Positions 43,586 through 51,754 of a DNA stretch of 64,000 nucleotides are shown piece after piece. The notes beneath the pieces are model-generated. The model worked only from the letters and a program-made list of their open reading frames with translations, was not told the origin of the DNA and ran no database searches. The stretch is from Nitrospira sp. GTDB taxonomy: Bacteria; Nitrospirota; Nitrospiria; Nitrospirales; Nitrospiraceae. The DNA lies in the NCBI GenBank assembly GCA_013140455.1, contig JABFSU010000017.1, positions 34,467 to 98,466 of the forward strand, in the 5' to 3' direction. Every line of letters starts with the position of its first letter. The first letter of the stretch is position 1. The translations under genes were made by a program, and so were the position numbers.

Positions 43586-43756
43586 ATGAAGGGATCCTGT
43601 CAAAAGTGCGGAGGACTGCTGGTTGTGGAACGGGTGTTGGATTACTACGGGCCCCTGGCCGGAATGAAATGCGTCAACTGTGGATGGTCTCGCCGTGATC
43701 CGCTCCCCCTGTTCGGGTCGCCGGGTGGCTCGACGAGGCAAGTGGCTTCCAAGTGA
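43586..43756 (+). CDS. Small zinc-ribbon protein
   Basis: A 56-residue reading frame with a four-Cys ribbon: CQKCGG at residues 5-10 and CVNCGW near 29-34. The rest is polar with no known motif. AAGGA is positioned well before the ATG, and the gene lies 41 bases behind the Bfd-like gene and 22 before the next. The Cys spacing suits zinc or iron binding. Function unknown; likely a member of the same metal-responsive operon. Confidence 0.6.
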   Translation: MKGSCQKCGGLLVVERVLDYYGPLAGMKCVNCGWSRRDPLPLFGSPGGSTRQVASK

Positions 43757-43778
43757 CGGACGAATGGAAAGAAGCGGC

Positions 43779-44285
43779 ATGATGAAACGAAATGGGGCAC
43801 AGGCATTGACCTTCAGCGGTCCGGCGCTCGTCAAGGGAGAACTCACCTATCTTGATCCGGCATGTTACGCGGACAGGGTCGTGGCATTGTGTTTTCTGCC
43901 CTATATCGGGCTGGTCTCGACAGACATGATCGATCGTCAGGCAGAACGGTTCCGGGAAATCGAGGCGGCGCTTGTGATGGTTGCGTCAGGCGCTCGCCCC
44001 TTGCACCGGGTGTGGATCGGTCATGGAGCGAAGCCGCTCACGCCGGTCTTGGCGGATCCTTGCGGACGGCTGCACCGGACGTTCGGGGTCGCCGTTGCCG
44101 ATCCGGCCCGGCGCTGCCATACGTTCGTCATTGACCGCACAGGTGTTCTGCGACTGCGAGTCAGTCATGACTTTAAGGAGCATGACCTGACCGTGCTGCA
44201 GGAGCTTATTCGCGCGTCCCAACGCACAGTAGCCGGGGAGTGTGTCAGTGATGCCGAGGCCGGGGCTTCGTGCCTCCTGGTGTAG
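43779..44285 (+). CDS. Peroxiredoxin-like protein lacking the peroxidatic cysteine
   Basis: A 168-residue thioredoxin-fold protein related to AhpC/TSA peroxiredoxins. The active-site region FLPYIGLVSTDMIDRQAERF aligns with the F-P-x4-V-C-P-T-E-I region of 2-Cys peroxiredoxins, but Ser47 replaces the peroxidatic Cys. The later segment CHTFVIDRTGVLRLRV matches the family strand before the resolving region. Several other cysteines remain (C29, C38, and near the C-terminus). It may be a non-catalytic or redirected member. The ATG at 43779 follows GAAAGAAG; in-frame ATGs at 43764 and 43782 are alternatives. Confidence 0.65.
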   Translation: MMKRNGAQALTFSGPALVKGELTYLDPACYADRVVALCFLPYIGLVSTDMIDRQAERFREIEAALVMVASGARPLHRVWIGHGAKPLTPVLADPCGRLHRTFGVAVADPARRCHTFVIDRTGVLRLRVSHDFKEHDLTVLQELIRASQRTVAGECVSDAEAGASCLLV

Positions 44286-44345
44286 GGCCGAGTACTGCTG
44301 GAATAGAACAGAATCATCAACGTGATCGACAAGGAGCATACCGAT

Positions 44346-44564
44346 ATGGAGAAGACATTGCGTACTGATGGACCGATGAAATTGGTGTTATGCGGATGCG
44401 GCCGGCTGCATGTGAGTTGCGGGCCCGTCACCCTGCATTTCACACGGGAAGAGTTTCTGGTTTTTGCCGATACGGTCGGCCGCCTTGCGGCGATTGTCAC
44501 ACAGCACCCGGCCGGTCTCGCTCCTGCGGCAAAGCAGGGCGCGCATACCGAGGTGTGTCATTGA
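44346..44564 (+). CDS. Small protein of unknown function
   Basis: A 72-residue protein with VLCGCGRLHVSCGPVTLHFT near the N-terminus, where three cysteines and a His could bind metal, followed by a helical segment (REEFLVFADTVGRLAAIV) and a polar tail ending EVCH. AAGGAG precedes the ATG. It is packed between the peroxiredoxin-like gene and a second zinc-ribbon gene. I do not recognise a family. Confidence 0.55.
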   Translation: MEKTLRTDGPMKLVLCGCGRLHVSCGPVTLHFTREEFLVFADTVGRLAAIVTQHPAGLAPAAKQGAHTEVCH

Positions 44565-44578
44565 GCGGGAGCCGGTCC

Positions 44579-44731
44579 ATGAAATGCCGGTCCTGTCCGC
44601 GGTGCCATCGAACGAGCCTGTATTCAAACGGAGCGTTTTGGGTCTGTGTCGAATGCGGGTACGCGATTACAGAAAGCGCCTTGTCGATCGATGAAGGTCG
44701 CGCCAGATACGGCGCGACTATTCCGTCCTGA
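44579..44731 (+). CDS. Small zinc-ribbon protein
   Basis: A 50-residue protein with paired CxxC motifs, CPRC near residue 6 and CVEC near 23, the spacing of a zinc ribbon (RCHRTSLYSNGAFWVCVECG). The C-terminal half is acidic then basic with no known motif. A GGGAG stands about ten bases before the ATG. It continues the run of closely spaced tiny genes. Its resemblance to the ribbon gene at 43586 is only in overall layout. Confidence 0.55.
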   Translation: MKCRSCPRCHRTSLYSNGAFWVCVECGYAITESALSIDEGRARYGATIPS

Positions 44732-44763
44732 GCAAGAGGTTGAGGGGCGGGGAGGGGTTGGCG

Positions 44764-44907
44764 ATGATGCGGCTGCGGCCATGGGGCGATGACGATCTCG
44801 GCGTAGTCATCAGTCTGGCGGTAGCGTTCGGCATGATCGTTGGCGCGCTGGCCGCCCTCTGGATCGCCGGCGGCGGAGTGGAGATGGTTGTTCGGTGGCT
44901 TTCCTGA
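44764..44907 (+). CDS. Single-pass small membrane protein
   Basis: A 47-residue frame with one convincing membrane helix (LGVVISLAVAFGMIVGALAA), a short acidic N-terminus and a C-terminus ending VRWLS. The ribosome site GGGGAGGGG is among the best in the region. An ATG one codon later is equally usable. Probably last or next to last in the run of metal-related small genes; function unknown. Confidence 0.45.
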   Translation: MMRLRPWGDDDLGVVISLAVAFGMIVGALAALWIAGGGVEMVVRWLS

Positions 44908-45112
44908 GCAGGCAGAGAGGTCTCACGCTGTAATCCTATGAATGTTGACACAATTCTTCGATTGCCATGAATGGGATGTGCGACGGTTTTTGGTAAGACG
45001 CGTGGCTTGTCTGTAAGATCAACTGCGGCCGACCAGATGCAGGGCTTCCTTGCGCCTAGCTCAACTGCCTGAACCGGCTGAGTCGTAGGTGTCAGAGAAG
45101 GAGCTGGCTCTT

Positions 45113-45271
45113 GTGGCATATCCGGTAGAGAGCTTCCCCGAAGGGCATTACGATGGCGTATATGCCCCTCGGAAGGGTCCGCTCAACGTGCTTCTGGAGT
45201 GTGCCGGGTTTGTGGGGTTCACTATCCTCTGTCTGGCATTGGCCGTACGCACGGTCAATTGTGCGGGGTGA
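45113..45271 (+). CDS. Small membrane protein of unknown function
   Basis: A 52-residue frame with a C-terminal membrane helix (VLLECAGFVGFTILCLALAV) after a polar stretch rich in Tyr and Pro. GTG at 45113 follows GAAGGAG by ten bases; a GTG at 45089 would add eight residues. The 205 bases before it contain TTGACA at 44945 but no convincing -10, and nothing else I recognise. The frame could be the last of the small-gene run or stand alone. Confidence 0.4.
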   Translation: MAYPVESFPEGHYDGVYAPRKGPLNVLLECAGFVGFTILCLALAVRTVNCAG

Positions 45272-45405
45272 GCCGTCCGGTCGGTCTCCTGTGGAAAGGG
45301 TGATTCCCTTTGGAGGTCCTGGAGCCAGTCGCGTTGAATGAGAAATGTGAGCTGCCCATTCAGTATCGCTTGGATTTGCGATGGAGTCGAAGCGGCGGTG
45401 TCACC

Positions 45406-46464
45406 TTAGGCCGTTTTTGCCGTAATAGAGTCGGCCAGCTCGTTCAGCAGCGCGGCGGTTTCATCCCAGCCGAGGCAGGCGTCGGTGATGGAGACGCCGT
45501 GTGCGAGCGTCACGCCCTGCTTCCAGGACTGTTTGCCGGGGTTGAGATTGCTTTCGAGCATCAAGCCCATGATGGAGTTGCGCCCCTCGCGGAACTGGCG
45601 GAGCACGTCGCGGGCAACGAGGCCCTGGCGTTTATGGTCTTTGTTGGAGTTGTCGTGTGAGCAGTCGATCATAATCGGGCGCGCGATGCCTTCGCCGGCG
45701 ACAGCCGCTTCGGTCTTGGCTACGTGATCCGCTTCGTAATTGGTCTTCCCGCCGCCGCCGCGGAGGACGATGTGCCGGTCCGGGTTTCCGGCGGTCCGGA
45801 TGATTGAGGTTTGTCCCTCGGCGTTGATGCCGACAAAATGATGCGGTGCGCGGGCCGAGGTCATGGCGTTCACCGCGACTTGGAGGCTGCCCTCGGTGCC
45901 GTTCTTGAACCCGACCGGCATCGACACGCCGCTGGCCAATTCGCGATGGGTCTGGCTTTCGGTGGTGCGGGCGCCGATGGCGCTCCAGCTGATCAGGTCG
46001 GCGATATATTGCGGGCTGATCGGATCGAGCAGTTCAGTGGCACAGGGCATGCCGGCCTGATTGATCTTCAGGAGGATCATACGGGCCAATTCCATGCCGG
46101 TGGCGATATCGCAGGTGCCGTCCAGATGGGGATCGTTGATGAGGCCCTTCCAGCCGACGGTCGTGCGGGGTTTTTCAAAGTAGGTGCGCATGACGATCAG
46201 CAGACGGTCGCGCAGGGCTTCGGCCACCGCCTTGAGCTTGGCGGCATATTCATAAGCCGCTTGAGGGTCATGAATGGAACAGGGCCCGACGATGACGAGC
46301 AGTCTGTCGCGATCCTGACCATGGAGAATCCGACGGATGGCGTCACGCGTTTCGACGACAAGAGCCGCGGCCTCGTCTGTGATGGGAAGCTTCGTTTTGA
46401 TGGCGCGCGGGGACGGGAGCGCGTTGATTTCTAAGACATGCTGGTTATCAATGGGTCTGTTCAT
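45406..46464 (-). CDS. aroG: 3-deoxy-7-phosphoheptulonate synthase (DAHP synthase, type I)
   Basis: A 352-residue enzyme for the first step of the shikimate pathway. Signatures include LLVIVGPCSIHDPQAAYEYA, FEKPRTTVGWKGLINDP, GVSMPVGFKNGTEGSLQVA, LRGGGGKTNYEADHV and MIDCSHDNSNKDHKRQ. It belongs to the AroF/G/H alpha class with the N-terminal regulatory extension, so feedback control by an aromatic amino acid is likely. The start at 46464 was preferred over an ATG twelve codons earlier. Which isoenzyme symbol applies is uncertain. Confidence 0.92.
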   Translation of the reverse strand: MNRPIDNQHVLEINALPSPRAIKTKLPITDEAAALVVETRDAIRRILHGQDRDRLLVIVGPCSIHDPQAAYEYAAKLKAVAEALRDRLLIVMRTYFEKPRTTVGWKGLINDPHLDGTCDIATGMELARMILLKINQAGMPCATELLDPISPQYIADLISWSAIGARTTESQTHRELASGVSMPVGFKNGTEGSLQVAVNAMTSARAPHHFVGINAEGQTSIIRTAGNPDRHIVLRGGGGKTNYEADHVAKTEAAVAGEGIARPIMIDCSHDNSNKDHKRQGLVARDVLRQFREGRNSIMGLMLESNLNPGKQSWKQGVTLAHGVSITDACLGWDETAALLNELADSITAKTA

Positions 46465-46660
46465 GGTATCTGTCCGCGAGTGGATCGCGGCCTTTTCCAC
46501 TCAGGTTAACTGCAAGGATCGATTTGGGATTCACTAGGATATGCGAAAATACCAGGAAAAGTCCATATGGCTTGACAAGACCTGGGGGCTCTCGATAGTT
46601 TGGCGCGGATTTTCTGTGCCCTTCGTGACGAGTATCGTGGGTCGGCTAGGTTCAACGATG

Positions 46661-46984
46661 ATGTTCCGTTCGCCTCATTCGCACTCTCTGCTCCGCCGGT
46701 GTGTTTCACTGGCGCTGCTCGTGATTCTGCTCGGCCTGGCGCCGTTCGCCGTTGCGCAGGATGTGCACCACGAGCTGGCGGCGGCCGATCACGATGGCCA
46801 CGAGCATTCCGATACGGACCTCTGCCAGTGGGTCCAACACCATACCGCCGGCTCGTTGGATACCGGCGCGCCGATTCTGGTCGCCGGTGAGTTGGTTCGA
46901 TTCGCCGAGCATCCCGCTGAATCGATTCTGCTGTCCGTTGAGCCTTCTTCGTTCGATCCCTCCCGCGCTCCTCCGCGTCGCTAA
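46661..46984 (+). CDS. His-rich exported protein before the TonB receptor
   Basis: A 107-residue protein with a hydrophobic export segment (RRCVSLALLVILLGLAPFAV) and a His/Asp-rich middle (DVHHELAAADHDGHEHSDTD followed by LCQWVQHH) that looks able to bind zinc, copper or similar ions. Such short proteins are often found just before metal-related TonB receptors. A TTGACA lies at 46572, 85 bases upstream. In-frame ATGs at 46658 and 46661 are the likely starts. I do not recognise a named family with certainty. Confidence 0.6.
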   Translation: MFRSPHSHSLLRRCVSLALLVILLGLAPFAVAQDVHHELAAADHDGHEHSDTDLCQWVQHHTAGSLDTGAPILVAGELVRFAEHPAESILLSVEPSSFDPSRAPPRR

Positions 46985-47074
46985 GGTCCCTTCAACAAGT
47001 CGTGCAGGGTTCGGCGCAGTCTGTGCCGGGCGCTGTGGTCTATTTATTTTCGATGTTGAACGTGGAGGATCTGT

Positions 47075-49489
47075 ATGCGACGCGCGTGGTTTCATATCTG
47101 TGCTGGTGTGATTATCGGGAGCCTGGTCGGGAGTGGTGGGATGTTGTCTACGGCTCATGCGGCGGAGGAAGCCGCCGCGACGATTCGCGGCTCGGTCCAG
47201 AATCAGGATCTCCGCCGGGTCGGGCAGGCAGTGGTGGAAGTGAAAGATCAGGAAGGCAACACCGTCACGACGGCCGTGACCAATGATGCCGGGGAGTTCA
47301 CTGCCTCCGTGTCTGCGGCTGGAACCTACTCGGTCAGCGCGGTGCAGGATACCTATCGGAGTGAATATGTGGTGTTGCAGATCGGGAGCGAGGCACTGCA
47401 TCCGGTGATGCTGACGTTGACGAAAACCAGAGAGGTCGCGCTGGAAGTCGTCTCGCCGCTGGCACCGATCCAGTACAAGGCGTCGAGTGAAACCTACTCG
47501 GTGAGCCGCAAGGATATCGAAGCGCTGCCGCGCGGCAACAACAACGAGCTGCACGATGTGCTGCTGACGATCCCCGGCGCCACCTACGGGTCGCTCAAAC
47601 AGGTCCACATCCGGCAGGACCATGCAAACCTGCAATTGCGCATCGACGGCGTGCCGATTCCGGAGACGGTCTCGTCGACGTTTTCCGATGTCATTTCGCC
47701 CCGTTCATGGGAGCGGGCGGACATTGTGCTCGGCGGCATGGAAGCCAACGTCGGGAACAAAGCGGCGGCGTTGATCGACATCACAACCAAGAGCGGAACC
47801 AAGCCCGGGTTCGGATCGCTGCAGCTGTTCGGCGGGTCCAATCGCACGGTCAATCCCTCGTTTGAATACGGCGGGACGGTCGGCGAGAAGTTCCGCTACT
47901 ACATTTTGAATAGTTACACCTCGACGAATCGCGGCATCGAACCGCCGACGCTCGGCCACTCGATTTTTCACGGCCAGAGCGAACGCAATCAGACGATGTT
48001 CCGCGGCGACTATCAGCACGACAACACGAATAACTTCACACTGCTTTTTTTGAACTCGGTGGCGAAGTATCAGATCCCCACGCTGCCGGGCCAGACGCAG
48101 AATGCGACGATTACGGGTTTGCTGCCGGCGGGATTCTCGGCGGCGCCGTCGGAGCGGGTCGATGAAAATCAGAAAGAGCAGAACCAGTATGCGCATCTAG
48201 TCTGGCGGCACGATGTCACGTCCAATCAGTTCTTCAGTCTCGCCGGCTATTTCCGGCATACCCGCGCGACGTTCAAAACCGATCCGTTCAATGTGCTCGC
48301 GTATGTGCCGGACGAGACGGAGCCGTTTTCTGCGGGCAGCCAGGATCGCACAGCCTATTCGGGCGGCCTTCGTCTGGACTACACCTATGTCCATAGCAAA
48401 GAGCATTTGATCAAGACGGGTTTCCAGTTCGATCGGACACAGGCCATCAACAAGACCAGGCTGTCGACGTTTCTGGATGACGGCGCGGGAAATCCGACGG
48501 GCAATGTCATTGGGCTCAATGCCGACAATCGTCTGATCGGCTATCGGCAGGAATTCTGGGTGCAGGACCAGTGGACGCCCAACGACCAGTGGACGTTCAA
48601 TCTCGGGCTGCGCGGCGACATCGTGCAGTATCAGCGGGATGAGGCACAGCTCAGTCCGCGCATCGGCGTGACCTACAAAGCCAACCAGTCGAACGTGTTC
48701 CATGTGTTCTATGGCCGGATGTTTACCCCGCCGAACCTGGAGGCGATTTCCTTTGCCAAGCTCAACACGGCCGGCACGAAAGCCGCACCGGAGAACACGA
48801 CGAACATCGCGCCCAGGGCCGAGCGGGCGCATTACTTCGAAGTCGGCAGCTATCATGCGTTGTCCAGTTGGGCGACGTTTGAATTGACGGGCTACTACAA
48901 GCTGGCCCGCAATCTGTCCGATGCCGGGCAGTTCGGCACGACCCCGTTGTTGAACTATTTTGCGTTCAACTATGGATGGCAACGCGGCATCGACGGGGCC
49001 TTGAAGTTCCAGGTGATGGACAATCTTACGGCCCGGCTGAACACGGCCTGGGGTCAGTGCAAAGGCTATGGTCTCCAATCGGGACATTTTTTGTTGGAAG
49101 CGAAAGAGATCGGAGATATCAATTCGCCTGGCGGGGTATTCTGCGACCATACGCAAATGATCACCAGTTCGGCGCTCGTCAGTTACCGGCTGATGGAGCG
49201 GACGACGTTCAGCGGGCAGATGCTGTTCGGCTCGGGGCTGCGGACGGCAGCGGATGAGGATGCCAAGACGAATTCGACGCATAGCCAGTCCTATACCGTC
49301 TTCAATACCTCGATTACCCATGTGATCCCATTGCCATGGGAAGGGCAGAAGTTCCTGATCGGATTCGATGTGGTCAATCTGTTCGATCAGAAGTACTACA
49401 TCAATCGCGGCGAGGGAAGCATCGGGCTCGGTGTGTCGCATGCGGGGATGCCACGGTCGTTCTTCTTTCGCGGCCAGTGGTTCTTTTAA
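47075..49489 (+). CDS. TonB-dependent outer-membrane receptor
   Basis: An 804-residue receptor. After a signal peptide comes a carboxypeptidase-regulatory-like domain at about 30-115 (IRGSVQNQDLRRVGQAVVEV), a plug domain at about 140-240 (SRKDIEALPRGNNNELHDVL, VHIRQDHANLQLRIDGVPIP, VLGGMEANVGNKAAALIDIT) and a beta-barrel ending in Trp-Phe-Phe. No clear TonB box was found before the plug. GGAGG precedes the ATG. Neighbours (His-rich exported protein, TonB-type domain protein, COG0523 GTPase, CDF exporter) suggest a metal or metal-complex cargo. Confidence 0.92.
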   Translation: MRRAWFHICAGVIIGSLVGSGGMLSTAHAAEEAAATIRGSVQNQDLRRVGQAVVEVKDQEGNTVTTAVTNDAGEFTASVSAAGTYSVSAVQDTYRSEYVVLQIGSEALHPVMLTLTKTREVALEVVSPLAPIQYKASSETYSVSRKDIEALPRGNNNELHDVLLTIPGATYGSLKQVHIRQDHANLQLRIDGVPIPETVSSTFSDVISPRSWERADIVLGGMEANVGNKAAALIDITTKSGTKPGFGSLQLFGGSNRTVNPSFEYGGTVGEKFRYYILNSYTSTNRGIEPPTLGHSIFHGQSERNQTMFRGDYQHDNTNNFTLLFLNSVAKYQIPTLPGQTQNATITGLLPAGFSAAPSERVDENQKEQNQYAHLVWRHDVTSNQFFSLAGYFRHTRATFKTDPFNVLAYVPDETEPFSAGSQDRTAYSGGLRLDYTYVHSKEHLIKTGFQFDRTQAINKTRLSTFLDDGAGNPTGNVIGLNADNRLIGYRQEFWVQDQWTPNDQWTFNLGLRGDIVQYQRDEAQLSPRIGVTYKANQSNVFHVFYGRMFTPPNLEAISFAKLNTAGTKAAPENTTNIAPRAERAHYFEVGSYHALSSWATFELTGYYKLARNLSDAGQFGTTPLLNYFAFNYGWQRGIDGALKFQVMDNLTARLNTAWGQCKGYGLQSGHFLLEAKEIGDINSPGGVFCDHTQMITSSALVSYRLMERTTFSGQMLFGSGLRTAADEDAKTNSTHSQSYTVFNTSITHVIPLPWEGQKFLIGFDVVNLFDQKYYINRGEGSIGLGVSHAGMPRSFFFRGQWFF

Positions 49490-49490
49490 C

Positions 49491-49614
49491 CGGATGCTGA
49501 AACGGGTCATCAACGGCGTTCTCGGCTCGACGACATCCTCAACGTAGCCCAGAGGCTACGCCTCCGGTGTTGCCGTCGCCTGCGGCCTTGTTGAATGACC
49601 CGTTTGAGCATCCG
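49491..49614. repeat. 124-bp imperfect palindromic element, copy 2
   Basis: This copy starts one base after the receptor gene stop. Arms CGGATGCTGAAACGGGTCAT and ATGACCCGTTTGAGCATCCG pair with one mismatch, at the same place as in copy 1, although most paired bases beyond the first ten differ. The inner hairpin is GTAGCC-CAGA-GGCTAC at 49544-49559, against GTACCC/GGGTAC in copy 1. Conserved unpaired blocks are kept. Both copies follow a plus-strand gene with no gap. Confidence 0.85.
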
Positions 49615-49642
49615 TTACCGATGGGGTAGGATGCGAGTGACT

Positions 49643-50071
49643 ATGAAAAAGATTCTGACACTTTCAATAATGGGTTTGTTCTGCCTCCCTGCTGCCGCGT
49701 GGGCGGTGGCTGGTGATGAGGCGACGCATGCCGACGACCATCATGAGGATGTGCTGGAGCTGCCCGAGGTGCATGTCCATGGCCTGTCGCTGAACAAAGA
49801 TCAGCAGCTCGGGCCGGTGGCGAAGGCCACTCCGTGGCCCGGCATTCCCTCATCCCTCGACGGCAAGGAACTCGACGATTGGATGAAGGCCCGAGTGTTG
49901 GTGTCCAAAGATGCCAAGGTGACCGTCGTCGTGCTGGAGCCTGCCAGACACCGCGAGTTGACCGCCGCCGGTATCGTTGCGCTCAGTAAGTGGACGTTTG
50001 ATCCGCAAATGAAGGGCGATGAGATGATCGACGGCGAACTCACGGTCCGCATCCACTTCCGCACGCGGTGA
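49643..50071 (+). CDS. Secreted TonB C-terminal-domain-like protein
   Basis: A 142-residue protein with a signal peptide (LTLSIMGLFCLPAAAWAVAG), a His/Asp-rich stretch (DEATHADDHHEDVLELPEVH) and a C-terminal domain like that of TonB: VTVVVLEPARHRELTAAGIV and ALSKWTFDPQMKGDEMIDGE, then LTVRIHF. Normal TonB has a membrane anchor and Pro-rich arm; this one appears to be cleaved and soluble in the periplasm. It lies directly behind a TonB-dependent receptor and may bind its plug or bind metal. The ATG at 49643 is preferred. Confidence 0.65.
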   Translation: MKKILTLSIMGLFCLPAAAWAVAGDEATHADDHHEDVLELPEVHVHGLSLNKDQQLGPVAKATPWPGIPSSLDGKELDDWMKARVLVSKDAKVTVVVLEPARHRELTAAGIVALSKWTFDPQMKGDEMIDGELTVRIHFRTR

Positions 50072-50138
50072 GGAGGTTGAACCTCCTCAGGACGTTCTGA
50101 TTCTCGATGTCCCGTCGGCTTCATGCTAAGATGCCCGC

Positions 50139-50681
50139 GTGAGCCTCGACGAATCACTCTTTCTCGCCATCAATGGCCTTGCCGGCCGTTCGGAATTCTT
50201 CGATCATCTGTTCCTTCGCTTGAGTGCAACCAGCACGTTATATCTTCCTGTCGTCTGTGCGGCGGGCTATTGGATCATGCGGCGGCGGTGGGAAGCATTG
50301 CTGGGCAGTCCGTTTCTGGCCGGAGCCGTCGGGCTATCTGATTTTCTCGGCGGGCAGCTCAAGTGGGTGTTTGCGCGTGTGCGGCCCTGTCATGCGATTC
50401 ACGAGGCCGTCGTCGTTGGGGGCGGCGCCTGCGGTAGGCTCTTCAGTTTCCCTTCGAACCACGCGATGAATACGGCGGCGGCTGCCGCATTCCTGCAAGT
50501 ACTCTATCCAAAGACCGGCTGGATCAGCTGGCCGATTGTCGCGCTGGTGGGACTCTCGCGGGTCTATATCGGGGCGCACTATGTCACGGATGTATTCGGC
50601 GGATGGGTCTTAGGCGGATTAATCGGCGGCGGCATCGCCTGGGTGCTACTCCAGTGGCCGAGATTTCGGGTGGCAGCGTAG
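50139..50681 (+). CDS. PAP2-family membrane phosphatase
   Basis: A 180-residue integral membrane phosphatase with the three PAP2 motifs: KWVFARVRPC, SFPSNHAMNTAAAAAF (Asn in place of the usual Gly) and LSRVYIGAHYVTDVFGGW. Four to five helices. Such enzymes dephosphorylate undecaprenyl pyrophosphate, lipid A or phosphatidate, releasing phosphate in the periplasm. The GTG start lacks a strong ribosome site. BacA-independent recycling of the carrier used by the upstream glycan locus is possible but not shown. Confidence 0.85.
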   Translation: MSLDESLFLAINGLAGRSEFFDHLFLRLSATSTLYLPVVCAAGYWIMRRRWEALLGSPFLAGAVGLSDFLGGQLKWVFARVRPCHAIHEAVVVGGGACGRLFSFPSNHAMNTAAAAAFLQVLYPKTGWISWPIVALVGLSRVYIGAHYVTDVFGGWVLGGLIGGGIAWVLLQWPRFRVAA

Positions 50682-50731
50682 GCGTCTGCCTCTCTCTCTC
50701 GCTGAGGTGGGCTTTCCTGCTTCTTCGGTTT

Positions 50732-51679
50732 CTACGATTCCATACAAGCGAGCAGTGCCGTCCGCAATTTCTCCACATCATAGCCTCGGCCGATGAGGAC
50801 GATGGCGGGACTGGGTTCATCGAGCAGCATGATGGGGGCGATGGTGGGTGCTCCCGGCGGGGCATACTGAAATTCCTGCAGCTCCGGTTCACCGGCGAAG
50901 CGGAAAAAGCCTTTAGCGCGTTCGAGTTCTTTGGGCAGCGATTTGGTCCAATCCTCGAAGCTGGTGCGATTCAGCGGTGAGGGAAGTTTCACGGTCGTGG
51001 CAATGGGATGATAGTCGGCCCGTTTATGAGAACTTGAAGGGCGGGGCTCGCCGAAGACCACGTTCGTTTGTTTGGCCGGACGTGCCTGGTGCACCGGCGC
51101 CAGGAGCGCGGCCGCGTCGATGCGCGCATGCGCGGTTTCCCAGATGCGGGCATAGGGGTTCTGTTTCACAATCCCGCTTTTGAATCCCTCCCAGTGGCCT
51201 GGCACATAGAGATCCTGCTTATTGAGGATGAGTTCGTCTGCACAGCGAATCGCTTGAGCGGTGACATACTGGCTGGAGTGGCTCGTCTCGCTGGCGATAG
51301 GATGCAGTAGGGCGATCACCCGCTCCAGCGTCGCGAGCCGGGCGGTATAGAGATCGGTCACGGCGTCGATGACTTCAGCCGGATCGGCCAGCCCGGAACA
51401 CTCGATGATCACCACGTCGGAGGCGGCATCGTTGACGAGCTGTGCGATGCCCCAGGACAGGTCTTCTTTCGTGTCGCAGCACACGCAGCCGCCCGCCAGG
51501 TTCATCACCTGTTCCGCAATCGTACCGGCGCGCGGGCCGTCGATGCTCACCTCACCGGCCTCGTTCATCAGCACCCCGGCCCTGAGTCCCTGACTCTTCC
51601 AGTATTCCAGCAGGCGCATCAGCAGTGTCGTTTTACCGGCGCCGAGGGAGCCGCAGAGGAGATAGAAGGGAACTGGCAT
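50732..51679 (-). CDS. COG0523 (CobW-type) GTPase
   Basis: A 315-residue G3E-family GTPase: P-loop LLCGSLGAGKTTLLMRLLEY, the metal-binding CVCC in MNLAGGCVCCDTKEDLSWG, ECSGLADPAEVIDAV and the specificity motif NKQDL, with a CobW C-terminal domain (KGFFRFAGEPELQEFQYAPP). These proteins insert or deliver zinc, cobalt or other metals; zinc-responsive members are common. The ATG at 51679 has better spacing from AGGA than the one two codons earlier. The CDF exporter gene lies just upstream on the same strand. Confidence 0.9.
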   Translation of the reverse strand: MPVPFYLLCGSLGAGKTTLLMRLLEYWKSQGLRAGVLMNEAGEVSIDGPRAGTIAEQVMNLAGGCVCCDTKEDLSWGIAQLVNDAASDVVIIECSGLADPAEVIDAVTDLYTARLATLERVIALLHPIASETSHSSQYVTAQAIRCADELILNKQDLYVPGHWEGFKSGIVKQNPYARIWETAHARIDAAALLAPVHQARPAKQTNVVFGEPRPSSSHKRADYHPIATTVKLPSPLNRTSFEDWTKSLPKELERAKGFFRFAGEPELQEFQYAPPGAPTIAPIMLLDEPSPAIVLIGRGYDVEKLRTALLACMES

Positions 51680-51754
51680 GGTCATTCCTGGTTGTCGAAA
51701 CGCTGTACTAAGATCGTGTTCGCATTCTACCGGTCGAAATGGATTCTGAACAAC

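Noticed and set aside
44945..44980. TTGACA before the 52-residue membrane protein gene
   Set aside because: No acceptable -10 at 16-18 bases, so not called a promoter.
45811..46434. 207-codon plus-strand open frame
   Set aside because: Antisense to the DAHP synthase gene; composition follows the complement of that gene.
48197..49513. 438-codon minus-strand open frame
   Set aside because: It lies entirely opposite the TonB-receptor gene, has no ribosome site and no recognisable domain; G+C-rich coding DNA often leaves such a complement open.
50603..50980. 125-codon frame past the PAP2 gene
   Set aside because: It overlaps the 3' end of the COG0523 gene on the other strand and has no start signal.
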